From assembly GCF_000972845.2 (NCBI RefSeq), contig NC_040033.1, positions 1,044,344 to 1,108,343 on the forward strand: a stretch of 64,000 bases of DNA, given 5' to 3'. How positions within the stretch are numbered: the first letter of the stretch is position 1; each line of letters begins with the position of its first letter. Made by a program: the position numbers and the translations under genes. Origin of the DNA: Larimichthys crocea. Lineage: Eukaryota; Chordata; Actinopteri; Sciaenidae. Positions 49,918 to 61,931 of the stretch are shown here, piece by piece. Under the pieces are notes generated by a model. It searched no databases and was not told the DNA's origin. It saw only the letters and a program-made list of their open reading frames with translations.

Positions 49918-51418
49918 AAAGCAAATGGAAGATTATTAGAGTACTTAGCATTTGATGTATTTCCTCTTCGTTTGATGTTTCTGTTGTTTCTCCACTAATT
50001 AATGTGACCGGCGTAAGTTCACCACAAACACTGGACACATCAATAGCTGACGCTGTTTGTTAAGATTCTGTCATCTTTGGCAGAGTCTGACCAAAGTCGT
50101 GCTGTGGCTTCACGCCCCTCACGAAGAATGCTCATTTACATCTTCGATGAATCACAGGACTGTTTTCCTCATTAACAGTTTGTTTGTTTTTAAAAAAAAT
50201 CCCGAACGAATTCTCTTAAGGCTTAATGAGTAAGTAATTCCAAGTGGCAACAGCAAGCGAGTTGATATTTATCAAAAACAAAGGGCCAAATAAGTCATCA
50301 AGGGAAATGTCACAGGGAGCTGTAACCTTTTAGAGGGGCTAACCTTTGAAGCTCAGTCACAAGATATAGAGTCATTTGGTGGAGGCAGAGTAGTGCTGAG
50401 TTGTAATGAGGCCTGCCGTGGCGTCTGTGACAGAAATTAACTTCAGGTTAATGATTAGGGAGTGTCGTCGGGGAGCTCTTTAGCGCACGAGCGCTGCACA
50501 TGCAAGCACAAACAGACATGAGTTTCTACATATGCGCAGCCTTTTAATGTTTGTGTGCACATCACATTGCGGTTTGGTCAATTAAAACCTGGAGGCTCTC
50601 TGGGATTATTGAGTCAGCAGCTTCTTTATGATATGAAAACAGCCACTCTAGATTCAGATCAGGGAGATTTTCGAAGCATTTTAACCTCAGAGCGTTTTCC
50701 TGCTCTGGTTGATTTGCTCACTCCAATCTGTAAAACAATTAGTCTGTTCTCATATACACCCACGAGCACACGGCAGGATTGAAATTTAGCATCAGTCCTG
50801 AACCAGCTACACACTCCTGAGACCAATATTGATGTTAACCTTCACCGCAGACGTCCACATAACAATCCACACCTTCCTATTCACACAGCTGATGGTAAAC
50901 ACTTTAACAGTGATATGTTTGGTCGTCACAGCACACACACTGTCTGGGAGGTCTGTAGGCAGCTTTGTCTGCATGATGAAGCATCTCGCCCCAGGTTTAA
51001 GTCATAAAAGTGAAGCTGCTGGGCCAGAAAACCACATTTTCTGACTAGGTAATCATGACCATTAATCATGCTGGCACACTTCTCTTTCCCATTGGCTAAG
51101 AAGAATAGGTCATGGCTAAAGACTCTACCTCTACACCAGCGGTGAATATGCACCCCCGTCCACCTACTCAAGGCCATTTGGGTTGATTTGTAGCAGCAGT
51201 CCTGTGAAATTACCTAAGTTGTGGTTGTCGAAAATAAAAAATAATGACAAATTGAATGTGGGAGTCAGCTCTTTTTCATGTCTGACACTGTCGATAGCAG
51301 CTCCATAATACTTTAAACTGAGATACTGTTTGTTGATATAACATTTGTGTTGAGTTGATTATAACTTCAAATCCAAGTTACTTCCATCATCAGTTTTATA
51401 AAGTGTTACAGAGCAAAT

Positions 51419-51445
51419 TTATATATATATATATATATTATATAT
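51419..51445. repeat. AT dinucleotide repeat
   Basis: About twelve AT units with one interruption (TATTATAT). Confidence 0.9.
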
Positions 51446-53138
51446 TTAATTTACAGCATTTTATAAGATATTGATAGAACAAATATAAAAACGTATTACC
51501 TGTCAGATTAAGCATGAAGTTACATCAAGCCAAAGTGCATTTATTTTATTAGTGACACATCTAATGGAGAGCGGAGCGTCAGAATTTTAAAACGAAGGAA
51601 ATAAAAGCCAAACCTCTTCCTCTCATAAAAAGGTTTTCTTCCAAAGTGGAAAACAGGTATTTTCATTCTCACAATGCGGCGATTTGTTTAATGTCAATAC
51701 CTTGAAACGAGGCACGCCACTCCACTTGCTTCAAGACTTCAATCGATCCACGAGAACTCTTTACACAAGTTAAATTGCCTTTTAGAAATAAGTGACACTC
51801 GCCAATTGTGTTCAGGAGAGTAACGTTTCAAGGCGAGAGAAAATGACTTGTTAAAAGATGAGCTGAGTTTTCACGTGGGCCGCCTTTTCAATTTCCATGT
51901 TCACAAATTCAGTTATTCCATGACGCCTTTTGGGAAGTGGCTCAGTGCAGGGCAGATTATGATAAAATGAGGTCACACACATACTGTAACTGCTGCTGTT
52001 TGTCGTATTTTTCGTGTTTTGGGGCCAGAACCAGGTCTGAAAATGTCCCTGTGGGCCTTTTTAATCTTTAAAAAAAGGAGCAGACTGATAGCTGACAAGC
52101 CCAGATGCTGTCAAAAACCCCTGACCTCATACCAAACTGCTGCATTGCTACTGCTGGCAATATTGCTGACATACTGTGCTGATACTGGATAATGACTTTT
52201 CTCATGTGGAGAAAAGAAATCATGGAAGTCGTTATTAGATTCAGAGCTAATTTAGAATTGGAGGCAATTTAAATGGGGGCTTTATCTCGCCTGTGCAGCA
52301 TTTGAGATGTCAGTGGTGTATGTGAAATCACCTCATGGCTGTTGGGGTCTATCATGACAGCTTTTATGTCTGGCAGACAGGGTTAAGTAGCACATGTTCA
52401 CACTCTCCTTCTTCCTCTGTGTGTAAATATAAATGCAGTACATGCACATGATATTTGGCGACTGGCTGTAGCGCTTCAGTGCGTGCATTCATCGCTTGTG
52501 CAGGCTCATTTTGGATTCTTAAATGGCATTTTCTGTCTGCTACTATAGTCTGCTAATCTATACTATATTAAACATCAAATTAAATGATGTTTCAGTGTTA
52601 AAATGCACAACTGGTTTAATATAAGAAATGTGCCACAGTGTTTATTTTGACTCTTTAAAATACTCCAGTTCATCAGGGATTTGATTAAAGTATTACATTA
52701 TTAGGCTGTGACACAAAAGTCTGTGTTCGGCTCGTTTGCGTTGGCATGGAACCCCCACAGTGGACTGCAGCAGTCACTTCCACACATTAAAAAACAAAAC
52801 ACAGCTTTGTGGATGCACGTGTTGATGGGCGAGCCCAGTCTGTCAATGTTTGAACGGTTTCTGTGAAATGTAAAATGGAATAAACAGGGAGAGAGAGTTG
52901 TTGTCTCAAGAGTGTCGACATAATAGGATGCAAATATTTTGATCTCAGCCTGTCTGTGTATCTATATTACTCCTTATTGCTTTGTATTCCCCCCCAACAG
53001 CTCAGTGGAGATATGAAGAATCTCTCTGATAGAAAAACAGTGCCACCACAGGGCTATATGGAAGCAGCATTCAGTCCTCTCTCCTCATTCCTCCTCATTA
53101 GGGCATTGCTGTGTATAGTGGCATTAAACACTCATTTT

Positions 53139-53146
53139 CCCACCAT
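53139..53146. repeat. hAT target-site duplication, left
   Basis: CCCACCAT, identical to 53707-53714. Confidence 0.9.
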
Positions 53147-53706
53147 TAGGGATGGGAATCGAGAACCGGTTTTGTGTGTTTCTATTCCATGAAATCGTTT
53201 GGCAGTTTATCTAACGATTCTCTTATCGATTCCAGAAAGCGCGAATCACGTCATGTAACTTCCGCAAGAAGTTACGCACGCTCGATTCCAGCAAGCACGA
53301 CTAATTACGATACGTAACTTCCGCAAGTTTGCATTTTACCAAAACAGACATCAACAGGGCGACTTGCAATCATTGCAAAGTGGAGATAACAGCGTCGGGA
53401 GGGAACACGACGAACATGCAGAAACATTTGCGCACACAACATGCAATGTTTTGAAATGAATGTCGTGTTTTTGACACGCTGCGGTTACTACGGAAGGTAG
53501 TTACACATCGTTACTATTATCCAGGCTTTTGACCTCGCTGTTTTGGTTTTGTAAAGTCGTGATACTTCTAACTAAACAAAGTTGATGCTGATTAAACTGT
53601 TTGTTCTCCTTTTTTTTCCAAATGAGAATCGATAAAGAATCGAATCGTTAAGCAGAATCGATAACGAAATCGTAATCGTAAAAATCTTAATCAATTCCCA
53701 TCCCTA
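53147..53706 (+). mobile_element. 560-bp hAT element with BED zinc-finger relic
   Basis: The ends are inverted repeats TAGGGATGGGAATCGA and TAGGGATGGGAATTGA (15 of 16 match), flanked by the perfect 8-bp duplication CCCACCAT. Words built on ATCGATT/GAATCGATAA are repeated inside both ends. An open stretch at about 53350-53454 encodes ATCNHCK, then GGNTTNMQKHLRTQH and a stop. This is the C-x2-C...H-x4-H pattern of the BED zinc finger at the N-terminus of hAT transposases and ZBED proteins. The catalytic part of the transposase is absent, so this is a deletion derivative of a once autonomous element. Confidence 0.93.
53350..53454 (+). pseudogene. BED-type zinc finger fragment of hAT transposase
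   Basis: Within the hAT element, about 35 codons of a DNA-binding BED domain remain with both cysteines (TGC at 53365 and 53374) and both histidines in the KHLRTQH motif. The frame is open upstream as well (KTDINRATC), although no start codon was identified, and it ends in TGA at 53452-53454. In the family this domain binds DNA. Here it can at most be a fossil, since the rest of the protein is gone. Confidence 0.8.
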
Positions 53707-53714
53707 CCCACCAT
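53707..53714. repeat. hAT target-site duplication, right
   Basis: CCCACCAT, the partner of 53139-53146. Confidence 0.9.
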
Positions 53715-54593
53715 GCAGAGCATCTACGTGAACATTTCTCTTCGTGAACTTCATGAACACTTCTCACTCTCACTCTCACTGTCAGGAATCAGCTTCAGGT
53801 GTCTGTCTTTGTGAGAAGAAATGAGCTGGGTGGAGACAGAACAGTGGCTAAAAAAAGCAACCCTCGAGTTCTGAGAAATTAGTATCTTATCGCCTCCATA
53901 CCACCCAAGGTGATTAGTATTGACCGGCTGAAGTAGGGGAAAGATAGGAGAAATTTGTATTTACCCATTAGACCAATTGATCAAAGTAAACACACTCTGA
54001 GAGATGCCCCGTGTGGAATGAATCGATGGGGATCAATGAAATCAGGCCACAGCCTGTAAATATCACAGATTGATTTGCCCGCTCAGAAGTGTATCACAGC
54101 AGAATAATAAGCACGGTGGAATGTCGTCAAAAACCGAAAAGGTTTGATTTCTAAACGTGCAGACTTTGGTCGAACAACCTGGTGTTCAAAACTAAACAAG
54201 TTTAGGATTATTATAATCTCTTTAAAAATAAAAAAAAGACAGATGTATGAATCACTGTGGCTCGGCTGATGAAGGTGTTTCCAAAGTCAAGGCAGCATCT
54301 CCGGTTTACCTGGATCCGTCGTCGCTTTGTTACACCCACTCTCCCACATCTTTTCCTGTCTTTTCACTTCCAGCTGACTAATGATGAAAAAATGCCATCA
54401 AAGTAATCCTTTAAAGGGCATTTCCTCCGACACACTCGGATGATTCGGTGCCACGATGCTCCTTGGGGAGACTTTTTTATTTATTTATTTTATAAAGCCA
54501 GCAAAACCTCAAAGGTGGAAAACAATGCACAGCTGCAGCTTTCTACCTTGTTGCATTGTTCAAGGTTTCCTCGCTGTCTGCGCTCCATGTGCT
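53715..54593. other. gene-free stretch, regulatory-like
   Basis: Balanced sequence at about 53880-54130 with CAATTGATCAAAGTAAAC and similar TCF/FOX-like words. No open frame of note. TTTA repeats lie near 54478-54491. Confidence 0.3.
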
Positions 54594-54611
54594 CCCTCTC
54601 TCTCTCTCTCT
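54594..54611. repeat. CT dinucleotide repeat
   Basis: Nine CT units. It borders a stretch, about 54625-55150, that may be an unidentified dispersed repeat (it opens 'ggctacatcgtgtaactttt'). Confidence 0.85.
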
Positions 54612-54624
54612 AAGTTATTACTTT

Positions 54625-55150
54625 AAGGCTACATCGTGTAACTTTTCTACCATAAAATAACAGATTTGAAATCGTTCTGATGCCACATTAGATGGCGTCT
54701 CTGTCATTCCCGCTCCTGCACTGTGTAACTTTGTTCACCCACGAGGAGTACGTAACGCTTTATGACACTGGATCATATTTTATGGAGAAAATGTTCGCTG
54801 CTCTCTTTTTGTCCTCCGGCTGCTGCACACATCAACTCCTGGTAGAGTTAAGCAAACAGCTTTAAAACCGTAGCTGCTGTTAGCTCGTGGACAGCAGGAA
54901 AGTGAGGTTTTAGATCTGCAAATCTGACGGGGAGTGCAGCCGGTGTCATGCCAGAACAGGAGCTGGGCAAGTGTGCAATGGCACTGGATTCAACAGCCTC
55001 TATGGACATAATGACATAGCTGAAAAGACTGATTACAGACATTGCTGGAGAAAGCTAAGAAGAGAGTGAGCGGGCGGACAAAAGTAAATCTGGGACTGAC
55101 TTTTAGTCGTTGGTGAGAGCTTGTAAGTAATATTAGCTGGCTGCTCTGTC
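54625..55150. repeat. suspected dispersed repeat, class unknown
   Basis: The opening 'aaggctacatcgtgtaactt' and the following text resemble teleost dispersed repeats as I remember them. No terminal repeats were found and the limits are arbitrary. Confidence 0.25.
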
Positions 55151-58100
55151 TTGTGTTGACCTTGCTTGGTGTTACACTCTGAAACTGGGCTGCTAAATGA
55201 AATTACTTTCTGGTTTCAAGTTTTTTTTCTGTGTGTCTATACGGAAAGCAAAATGTAAATAGAGAAGAAAGTCTTGCAGGAAAAGAAAGAAATAGTACTG
55301 AGTGATTTTATATAGGACAGAAAGGTGATTATAGTCAGTGAGACATAGACTCTTATCCACAAGTTGCCTCATTTCAGTCTAAGTCAGTGATCGACTATAT
55401 GTTTGCCCACTTGACTGAATCTACACCAGGCAGCTGAAAGCAAAGAGACATTTTGAGAGTAGTTTTATTGATGGTTCGACATGTTAGTCTAAAGATATCT
55501 CTGAAAGAGGCCCATGGAAATCATTTTGTTCAAAAAAAAAATAAAATGAGGTGAGTCAAGGAGATGTCAGCCGGGATTTAGAATAGAGGTCTGAATTTCT
55601 ACTGAATGCAGGCATGTCAGACGAAAGACACTTTGGCAGCTTTTCCATCTGAAGGAAATCTATTGTGCAGAGAGAGAAGAAAAAGAGTCTCGTGGTTGTA
55701 GGGAGACGAGAAAAACACCTTCATTTGGCCTTCACTGACCAGTAATACAATATTAATGAATGATGACTTTATTTTTAGGCTATTGTAAAAAAAATATCTG
55801 AGCAGTTCTTTAGGATTTACATTTGTTGGAGTTTTGGACGTCTCATTTAAACTTCAATGTCGAGCAGACTTAAAAAAAAAGAAAAAGAAAACGAATCAGA
55901 GTAATTTGACCACACAGCTTTGCCACCATTACGCTTATTGTATTCCAGTGTCAGGTAGCAGCTGGGTAATAACACATATCCGCTGGAGGCATTTTTAATC
56001 AACAGCTATATGGGAAGTGCAACAACGAAATCCTGTTAACTCTGAAACCCAGATGCAGACCATCCCTCGCTAATAGCCCTATTCAAACGAGAGAGGCATT
56101 ATGTTTATTATTAATGAATTACGCCTCAGCCTCTGTGATTTCATTCAAATAATGAAATATCCTGGGCCTCATGTGGCCTGGATACAGTGGTGCAAAGTCA
56201 AGATTTAACAATTCGTCGATGCAATGCAGGACATGTTTTTTTCAGTGTTCAGAGTGAAACACACGCCCTGCAACATAGTCGGATATAATTAGCGAGACAG
56301 TTTGTTCAAGGCTGCCATGGCAGAAGGGATGAAACTCTGCTGAAGCGATGTCCTCTCCATTTCAAAGTCCTGCATATCCGACCAGATGGTGGTTATGAAG
56401 TGTTGATTGAGGGGGTGATCGGTGTCATTTGCGACTGCCGCTTGAGTTTGTTTTCCTTGTTGACTGTTATTGCGGGGTGTTAAAGAAGCATTGGGAGCTG
56501 TTGAATTATGCTTTTCTGAAGCAACAGGCAATGCTGAGGAGATGACAAGGTGACGTCTGTTCTGGGATCGATCACGGACAGAAGAAATGTGTTACGATGA
56601 TTTCAAAACATTTGAAGTTCCTCGATGTCCAGCCATGGATGGTGCTGTGGTTTCAGTCCACTTTGGATCATAGGTGGAGTTTTGTCCACATGCAGTTAGA
56701 TAGTAGGAAACAGAGTTTTGTTTTTGAGAGTCATTGAGCAATAAGAATATGGCAAATTGGAGTATTTGAAGTATGTGATGATGGTGATGGGCTGGTCATT
56801 TGTGTAGAAAGTTTAAGGGAAAGGACTGAGGACACAAACCTGTTGAAGATGTTACTGAGGAAATTGTGAAGCCAGTGGGCGAGGCCTGGTTACATTTAAA
56901 CGTCTAAAACTACCTCGTTATCGTTAAGGAAAGATTGTGGTCACGGTTCAAAGATACTAGTGTGTACTGTTGGTGGTTAATGCACATAAACTAGAGTGTC
57001 CAGTCCTTTTTCCTCAGACTTCAGCTTGAGTCATACTTCTGCAAAGACTCAAAGATGTTTTACACTCACATTCTAGTAGCTGCAGGCGCTGTCAGGCAGC
57101 CCTTAGACTTTTTACACAAGGGTAACACATGTCACACTATATCCACTTTTGCTACTGTGTGAAAGCAGTAATTACTCACATGGGCTCAAGTACAGCAGGC
57201 ACATGTCACAAAATGTGCTTTAAGCATTTCAACATGGAGGTGAAGCTGGTAATCAAATGAAGAAGTGTGATTTGGTGTAGCCGTTCCTCTGACTTATGGA
57301 GATCTTAGAACTCGAAGCAGACCAGCTGGTAGACAAAGCGCCAAAGATACTTTGATACGTTTTTTGTTTTTTTTAGTTGGATCATCATCCTGCTAAAGTA
57401 CCTGTGCCTTTCTGAGGGCTAAATTTATACAGCCACACATCAATCTGAGCTTACAAACACGAGAGCACAGACTGCTAAAGCTAAAAAAAAATCCACGTGT
57501 AATCACATACAGGTGCTGTAGCTGAAATAACAGGAAATCACTTCAAATTGGCATTAAGCCCATCACAGAAAAACAACAGAAAATAGAAGCTAAAACAACA
57601 CCCGCCCGCACGGGTTGACTGACAGGCGATTTCTTGGATGAGCAGCACATCGACACCTCTGTAAAGGCAAAATGGTAGCTCAGCTTTCACACCTTTGTAC
57701 TGATATTGTTGCCAAAAGGAAGAAAAACTTTTATTTTTGTTGGCATGCCACAAAGCGTTTTATCTTCAGCAACTTCAGTTTAGTGACATCACTGCCATCC
57801 TCGTGCCAAAGCGTCGCTCTTTTTCAAAAAGCACGAGAACCTCTGCCTTGTCAAATAAAACAAAGACGTGAAAGTGTTTGACCCTTTCAAATGTAAAAAA
57901 TGTGAGAGAGTCCAAATCAATCACAGTCTAAGAGTGGTTCCATCTGCTTTCTTACACCGGGTTGCTTTACCCAGTAAACATCACTGTTTGACTTACTTCT
58001 TCCTTGTCTCACTCAATCGGAAACTCTCAACAGAACCTCACTCTGAAGCAGTCTCTTTGAAATCCAGCTGTGTTGACAATCTTGCGTCAGACTTTGGATT

Positions 58101-59128
58101 CGGTGCACCTCGACACTCTCTCATGTAGCAGCACATCAACAGCCTTGTCTTGCTGAGATGTTACACATTCTTTGTCTCACTTCCTTTTCTTTTCCTTTCC
58201 CCTTCCTGCTCTCTTCATAATGCACCTCCTGCATTACGAAACAAAATAATGTAAAGGTAGAGTAGAGTATGTCAGATCAATCCTCTGCCTTCAGGCAGGT
58301 GTAGCATATCAATCTGTCCATATATTGCTCAGAAATTCCCTCCAAAATAAAAGGCTCAGCCACTTTCAGCATGAAGACATAACTTCCCTCTGACATGAAG
58401 TCAAACATCATGTATGTTGACAGCTCGAGTTGGTCAAATTACACCTTTCTTCAGCATCTTTTGTTTTAAACACATTCTGCAGACATGCTTCATATTGGAT
58501 GGGAAACCTGAGGTGCATTTTCCAAATACAAAACACAGATATCTCATCAAAAGCACAAACATACAAAGCAATCAAATCACACTGCAAAGCTGTTTGCAAC
58601 ATCAAACATGACATAACAGGGTTTCATCTCGTTACTCTGCTTCTGAATGGCAAAGCAACACAGTCCAGTTTCCTTTGAGCTCCACCGAGAGTCCAGCGAT
58701 TAGACTCGATTCATGATTTCTTTATGAGTGGATGAAGGTAGAGCAGAATGGGTGACCGTAGAGTGTGTGTGTGGTAGGGATGATGGGATTAGTGACTCTC
58801 ATGGGAACGCTAAACTTTATTGCATGCCAACAACCAACGCTCTACAAATTTCTAATGTACCCCCTGATGCGTTAAGATCACCACAGACTTTTTTTTTTGG
58901 CTACTTTGCTAAGCTGCCATAGCAACAGTTTGAGTTTCAAGTCTTTCCTCTTCCGAAAAACATCTAGTTTCTAAAAAAAGAGGGTAAATTATTCAGTAAG
59001 TTAAGAAGCGAATCAGCCACGAGACTTTAAAAGATGCATGCAGCAGCGGCAGCAGCATACATTTCACGCGCCACAAACGCCGGATCTCATGAAGGCAAAG
59101 TAGAGCTTTTGTTTTGCTCTCACCTTAC
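55151..59128. other. gene-free stretch
   Basis: No gene recognised. Short open frames at 56289-56531 (minus) and 57868-58128 (plus) have no domains. The part near 56080-56180 may be conserved non-coding DNA (ATTATTAATGAATTACGCC). A 10-T run lies near 58890. Confidence 0.35.
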
Positions 59129-59202
59129 CTGTGCAGCTCGATGTAGAGAGTTCCAGATGGCTGGATTATAGACGACTGATACCTCAGGTTGTGGATGCTG
59201 TG
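59129..59202 (-). CDS. candidate exon, gene unknown
   Basis: On the minus strand a long pyrimidine-rich tract (59271 down to about 59215) leads to CACTCCAG, then 74 bp, then the donor-like GTAAGGTGAG. One frame is open across it, reading HSIHNLRYQSSIIQPS then GTLYIELH, and that frame stays open upstream to an ATG at 59346. I do not recognise the product. Alternatively, the whole stretch from the GA/CT repeats to the donor is a non-coding 5' first exon of a gene transcribed leftwards, with the rest of the window as its first intron. The splice signals are visible. Expression, start and coding status are inference. Confidence 0.3.
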
Positions 59203-59243
59203 CTGGAGTGCACACGGCGGTGAGCAGCAGCAGCAAAAGCAGC

Positions 59244-59342
59244 GGGAGGAAGGAGGGAGGGAGGGAGGGGGTTGAAGGAGCAAATGCTGAATTATGGATG
59301 TGGAAGGTGGAGGGGGAGAGAGAGAGAGAGAGAGACAGAGAG
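59244..59342. repeat. purine-rich simple sequence (GGGA)n and (GA)n
   Basis: (GGA/GGGA) units at about 59247-59270 and (GA)n at about 59311-59342, pyrimidine-rich on the minus strand, immediately upstream of the candidate minus-strand exon. Confidence 0.85.
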
Positions 59343-60430
59343 ACATAAAGGAGAGAGGGATTCCTGTGCCGCCCTTACTCCCCAGATCGCAGAGCGTGAA
59401 TCATCTTCTGCATGGATCAAATGGCACAGTCCACTGAAGGGCTGGGTCGGCAATGAACGGAGCAGAGGGTATCTGCCGAGGCTGGGATGGGATGTAGTTG
59501 GGAGGGAGGCGGCGTGGGTGGGTGGGTGTGTAGTTTATGCTATATGAGAAGCAGCACACCACAGGGGTGTTAGAGATAATACACTGTCAGCTCAAAACAC
59601 TCAGCAAACTGTTTCTGTCTCTCTCTGTTTCTCTTTCACTGCACGCATGCACACATACTGTGTCAATCTAAATGAGTCTAATCAGTTTATACTGTGAATG
59701 CAGCTAACAGTGCTCTGTTTAACCAGGTAATCAATGCCAGGGTTTCTTTAAAGCAACTGCCTTTCAGGAAACCCCTCGGGAGTCCCTAAATCAGTTGATT
59801 CGACATAGTTTCAATCATAAGAGTATTTTCTCTCTCCTCATAACTATTGCCTGTGGCGTCGTGTCGTGTGTGGTCATGATTTATGATTGACTAGACACTT
59901 TTTGGCCACTGTCTGCTGTTTAGTGCTGGGCAGGTACTCATGCTGTGAACTCGAACATTTCTGACCTCCTTCTAGAAAACGGCACACGAAGTTGGAGTTC
60001 CTTCTCGTGAACTCGGGGGCAAATTCATTGACCCCGACTTCATGAAGAAGCAGTTGCCTGACTTCACAAACACTTTCGCCAGTCAGAGAGGGGGATAGGT
60101 GCATTTGTAGACTACAGTTACACTTATGTTAGGCTAGTGAGTGGAATATTTAAATATAAATCAAAGTGACCTAAGTAAAGTCAAATAGCTAATACTATCT
60201 GTTACCTTTTGTGTTGTTTTTCCAACACTTGCCAGCAAATCATCATCATTTTAATAAAAATACATTTGGCGTTGGTTTGGAGGGAAGAAATGGTCCACTC
60301 CAAAGTCCAACCTCTGATTTTGAAACAAGGCTGCAAAGATGCAGCCCGTAAACCAATGCAACGAGCTGAAAGACCCTAAACGCACTGCAGAGCCTGACCA
60401 TTATCTGTTTGTCCAGTATTACAAGAGTAG
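59343..60430. other. gene-free stretch
   Basis: If 59129-59202 belongs to a first exon, this would be promoter-side DNA on the minus strand. A CATATAGCATAAAC-like string (minus strand, near 59534-59548) is the only TATA-like word noticed, and it is weak. No CpG-island-like stretch is obvious. Confidence 0.3.
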
Positions 60431-60464
60431 AATAGATACTTTGTTGATCCCTTAAGGGGAAATT
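60431..60464 (+). repeat. short dispersed module beside SINE
   Basis: 'gatactttgttgatccctta' followed by 'aggggaaatt' has the same pattern as 9307-9342. It also lies directly left of a SINE. Confidence 0.6.
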
Positions 60465-60487
60465 TACATGCATATACACAAAGTCCA

Positions 60488-60610
60488 CCTGAACTGGCAC
60501 CTCTCCAGCTACTAGTCCACCTTCCATTCCATTGGTCAATATTGGGCTTAAACCGACCACCCTACGGTCCCCAAGCCAAATCCCTACAGACTGAGCTACT
60601 GCTGCTCCTA
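60488..60610 (-). mobile_element. tRNA-derived SINE, second type
   Basis: On the minus strand: GGAGCAGCAGTAGCTCAGTC (A box at about 60589-60598), GTCGGTTTAAGCCC (decayed B box near 60544-60557) and the tail GGAGAGGTGCCAGTTCAGG. Same family as 9531-9655 and 39650-39790. The minus-strand 124-codon open frame over it (60246-60620) is an accident of the repeat. Confidence 0.7.
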
Positions 60611-61678
60611 TTGAACCCATTTTACATTGTACATAGTCATTTTACACATTGTTAACAGAAGACTATTGATTAGTGCAGCTTTAAGTTGGCAGGCTAGCTA
60701 ATTAACTAACCAGCTTCTGACAGGGCCTGTATTCCCAAAGAGCATGCACAAGAATTCAGCCGTGCCACCTTCTGCTGTGCCCTGTATTTTTCTGTCCATC
60801 CTCCCAAGCCAGTCCACTGATCTGTCTGATATCAGTCTCTCAACAACCCTGAGTAAATTTCCAATAAAACCTCAAACATCATCTGACCCAGTCTGGATTT
60901 ACAGTCCTGAAAGCTGTCAGTTCTGCTTCTCTTTGGGTTTGAAGGTATTTGAGATGAACTCCTCTTTGTTTAGCAACATCTATGACAACTCAAACGTCCA
61001 TCAACACCAAATCCGAGATTAAAAAAACGCATCTCCACCACTGCCCAAACCAGCGTTATGTAGTTTTGCAACTTGAAGCCGCTCTCTTCTTCCGATTCAT
61101 TGCGTGTTACATTGCATTATCATACAGCTTAACTGCCTCCACTGGGCTCAGCGAGAAAGCTGTAATATACAGTAAAATGCAATAAATTGGTTCAAGCGAC
61201 CATTTCCTGCATTGATTGAGTGTTTCAACAAACTCAAGACTGCATTACAGCAGTACACTGGGAGGGCTATGGCTCCCTTTCCCTCCATCACCATCATCAT
61301 CATCCTTGCAGTCATATTCAGCTCTGAGAGCACAATATGTTACAGGTGACGGGCACGTGATCGCTGAGAAGTTCATAGAAGCCAAAACTTGTGATTTTCT
61401 GATCACTTGAAATTGTGGTTACCAAGGATTGTCTAAAATGTTTGCAATATATATTTAAAAGTAATAACTCCTTAATATTTAATGTTCAATGAGTTGTTTT
61501 GTTGTCTTCAAACCTCTTGCATTTGTCCTTTATCTTCCTCATACATGTAGTTCTTGCCATGTTGATGGATGATATTCTATCTGAGAAGAAAGTCTCAAAT
61601 TCAAGGCACATTCTCGAAGCATTAAATCTGTTTTTGCGGTTATTCCCCATGAAATGTTGGTGATTGCGCTGATTGCAG
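60611..61678. other. gene-free stretch
   Basis: No exon with paired splice sites noticed. A short CAT repeat lies near 61286-61301. Confidence 0.35.
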
Positions 61679-61721
61679 TCTGTGCTTTGAGCAATATTGG
61701 ACACGTGTCCTTCCAATACCA
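61679..61721 (+). CDS. candidate small exon upstream of 61932-62127
   Basis: Preceded by GCTGATTGCAG and followed by GTAAGTGG, a good donor. In the frame that joins to the next candidate exon, the 43 bp read LCFEQYWTRVLPIP without a stop, with one leading base. Such a short open frame is easily met by chance, so this is the weakest of the three candidate exons. Confidence 0.15.
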
Positions 61722-61931
61722 GTAAGTGGAAACCGTCTCCCCTGTATCCACGCTCCATTCCAGCAGAATGCAAACTGTTCTATCTTCATCTCAATCTACT
61801 ATCTCAATCTACTGTGATTCCTCTTCAAGTGTACATCATTATATTGACGGCGGTGAGGAGCATTTGTCTCCCTCCGAGCATGCCCTCGGCTGTGTGATTG
61901 AGCTTTACACCTGTGTTTTCATCCCCGTTAG

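Larger units (their letters stand above)
49229..53138. other. gene-free stretch with regulatory-like patches
   Basis: No gene recognised. The part at about 50120-50470 is a strong-looking candidate for conserved non-coding DNA by composition only. At 52980-53000 a pyrimidine tract with CCCCCCAACAG precedes an open frame ending at 53192, but no donor site pairs with it. Confidence 0.35.

Noticed and set aside
52980..53192. Possible exon after CCCCCCAACAG
   Set aside because: No donor site closes it, and its 3' part runs into the hAT element at 53147.
60246..60620. 124-codon minus-strand open frame
   Set aside because: Starts inside a SINE head (the AVAQSVG-like text is the translated A box region), so it is a repeat by-product.
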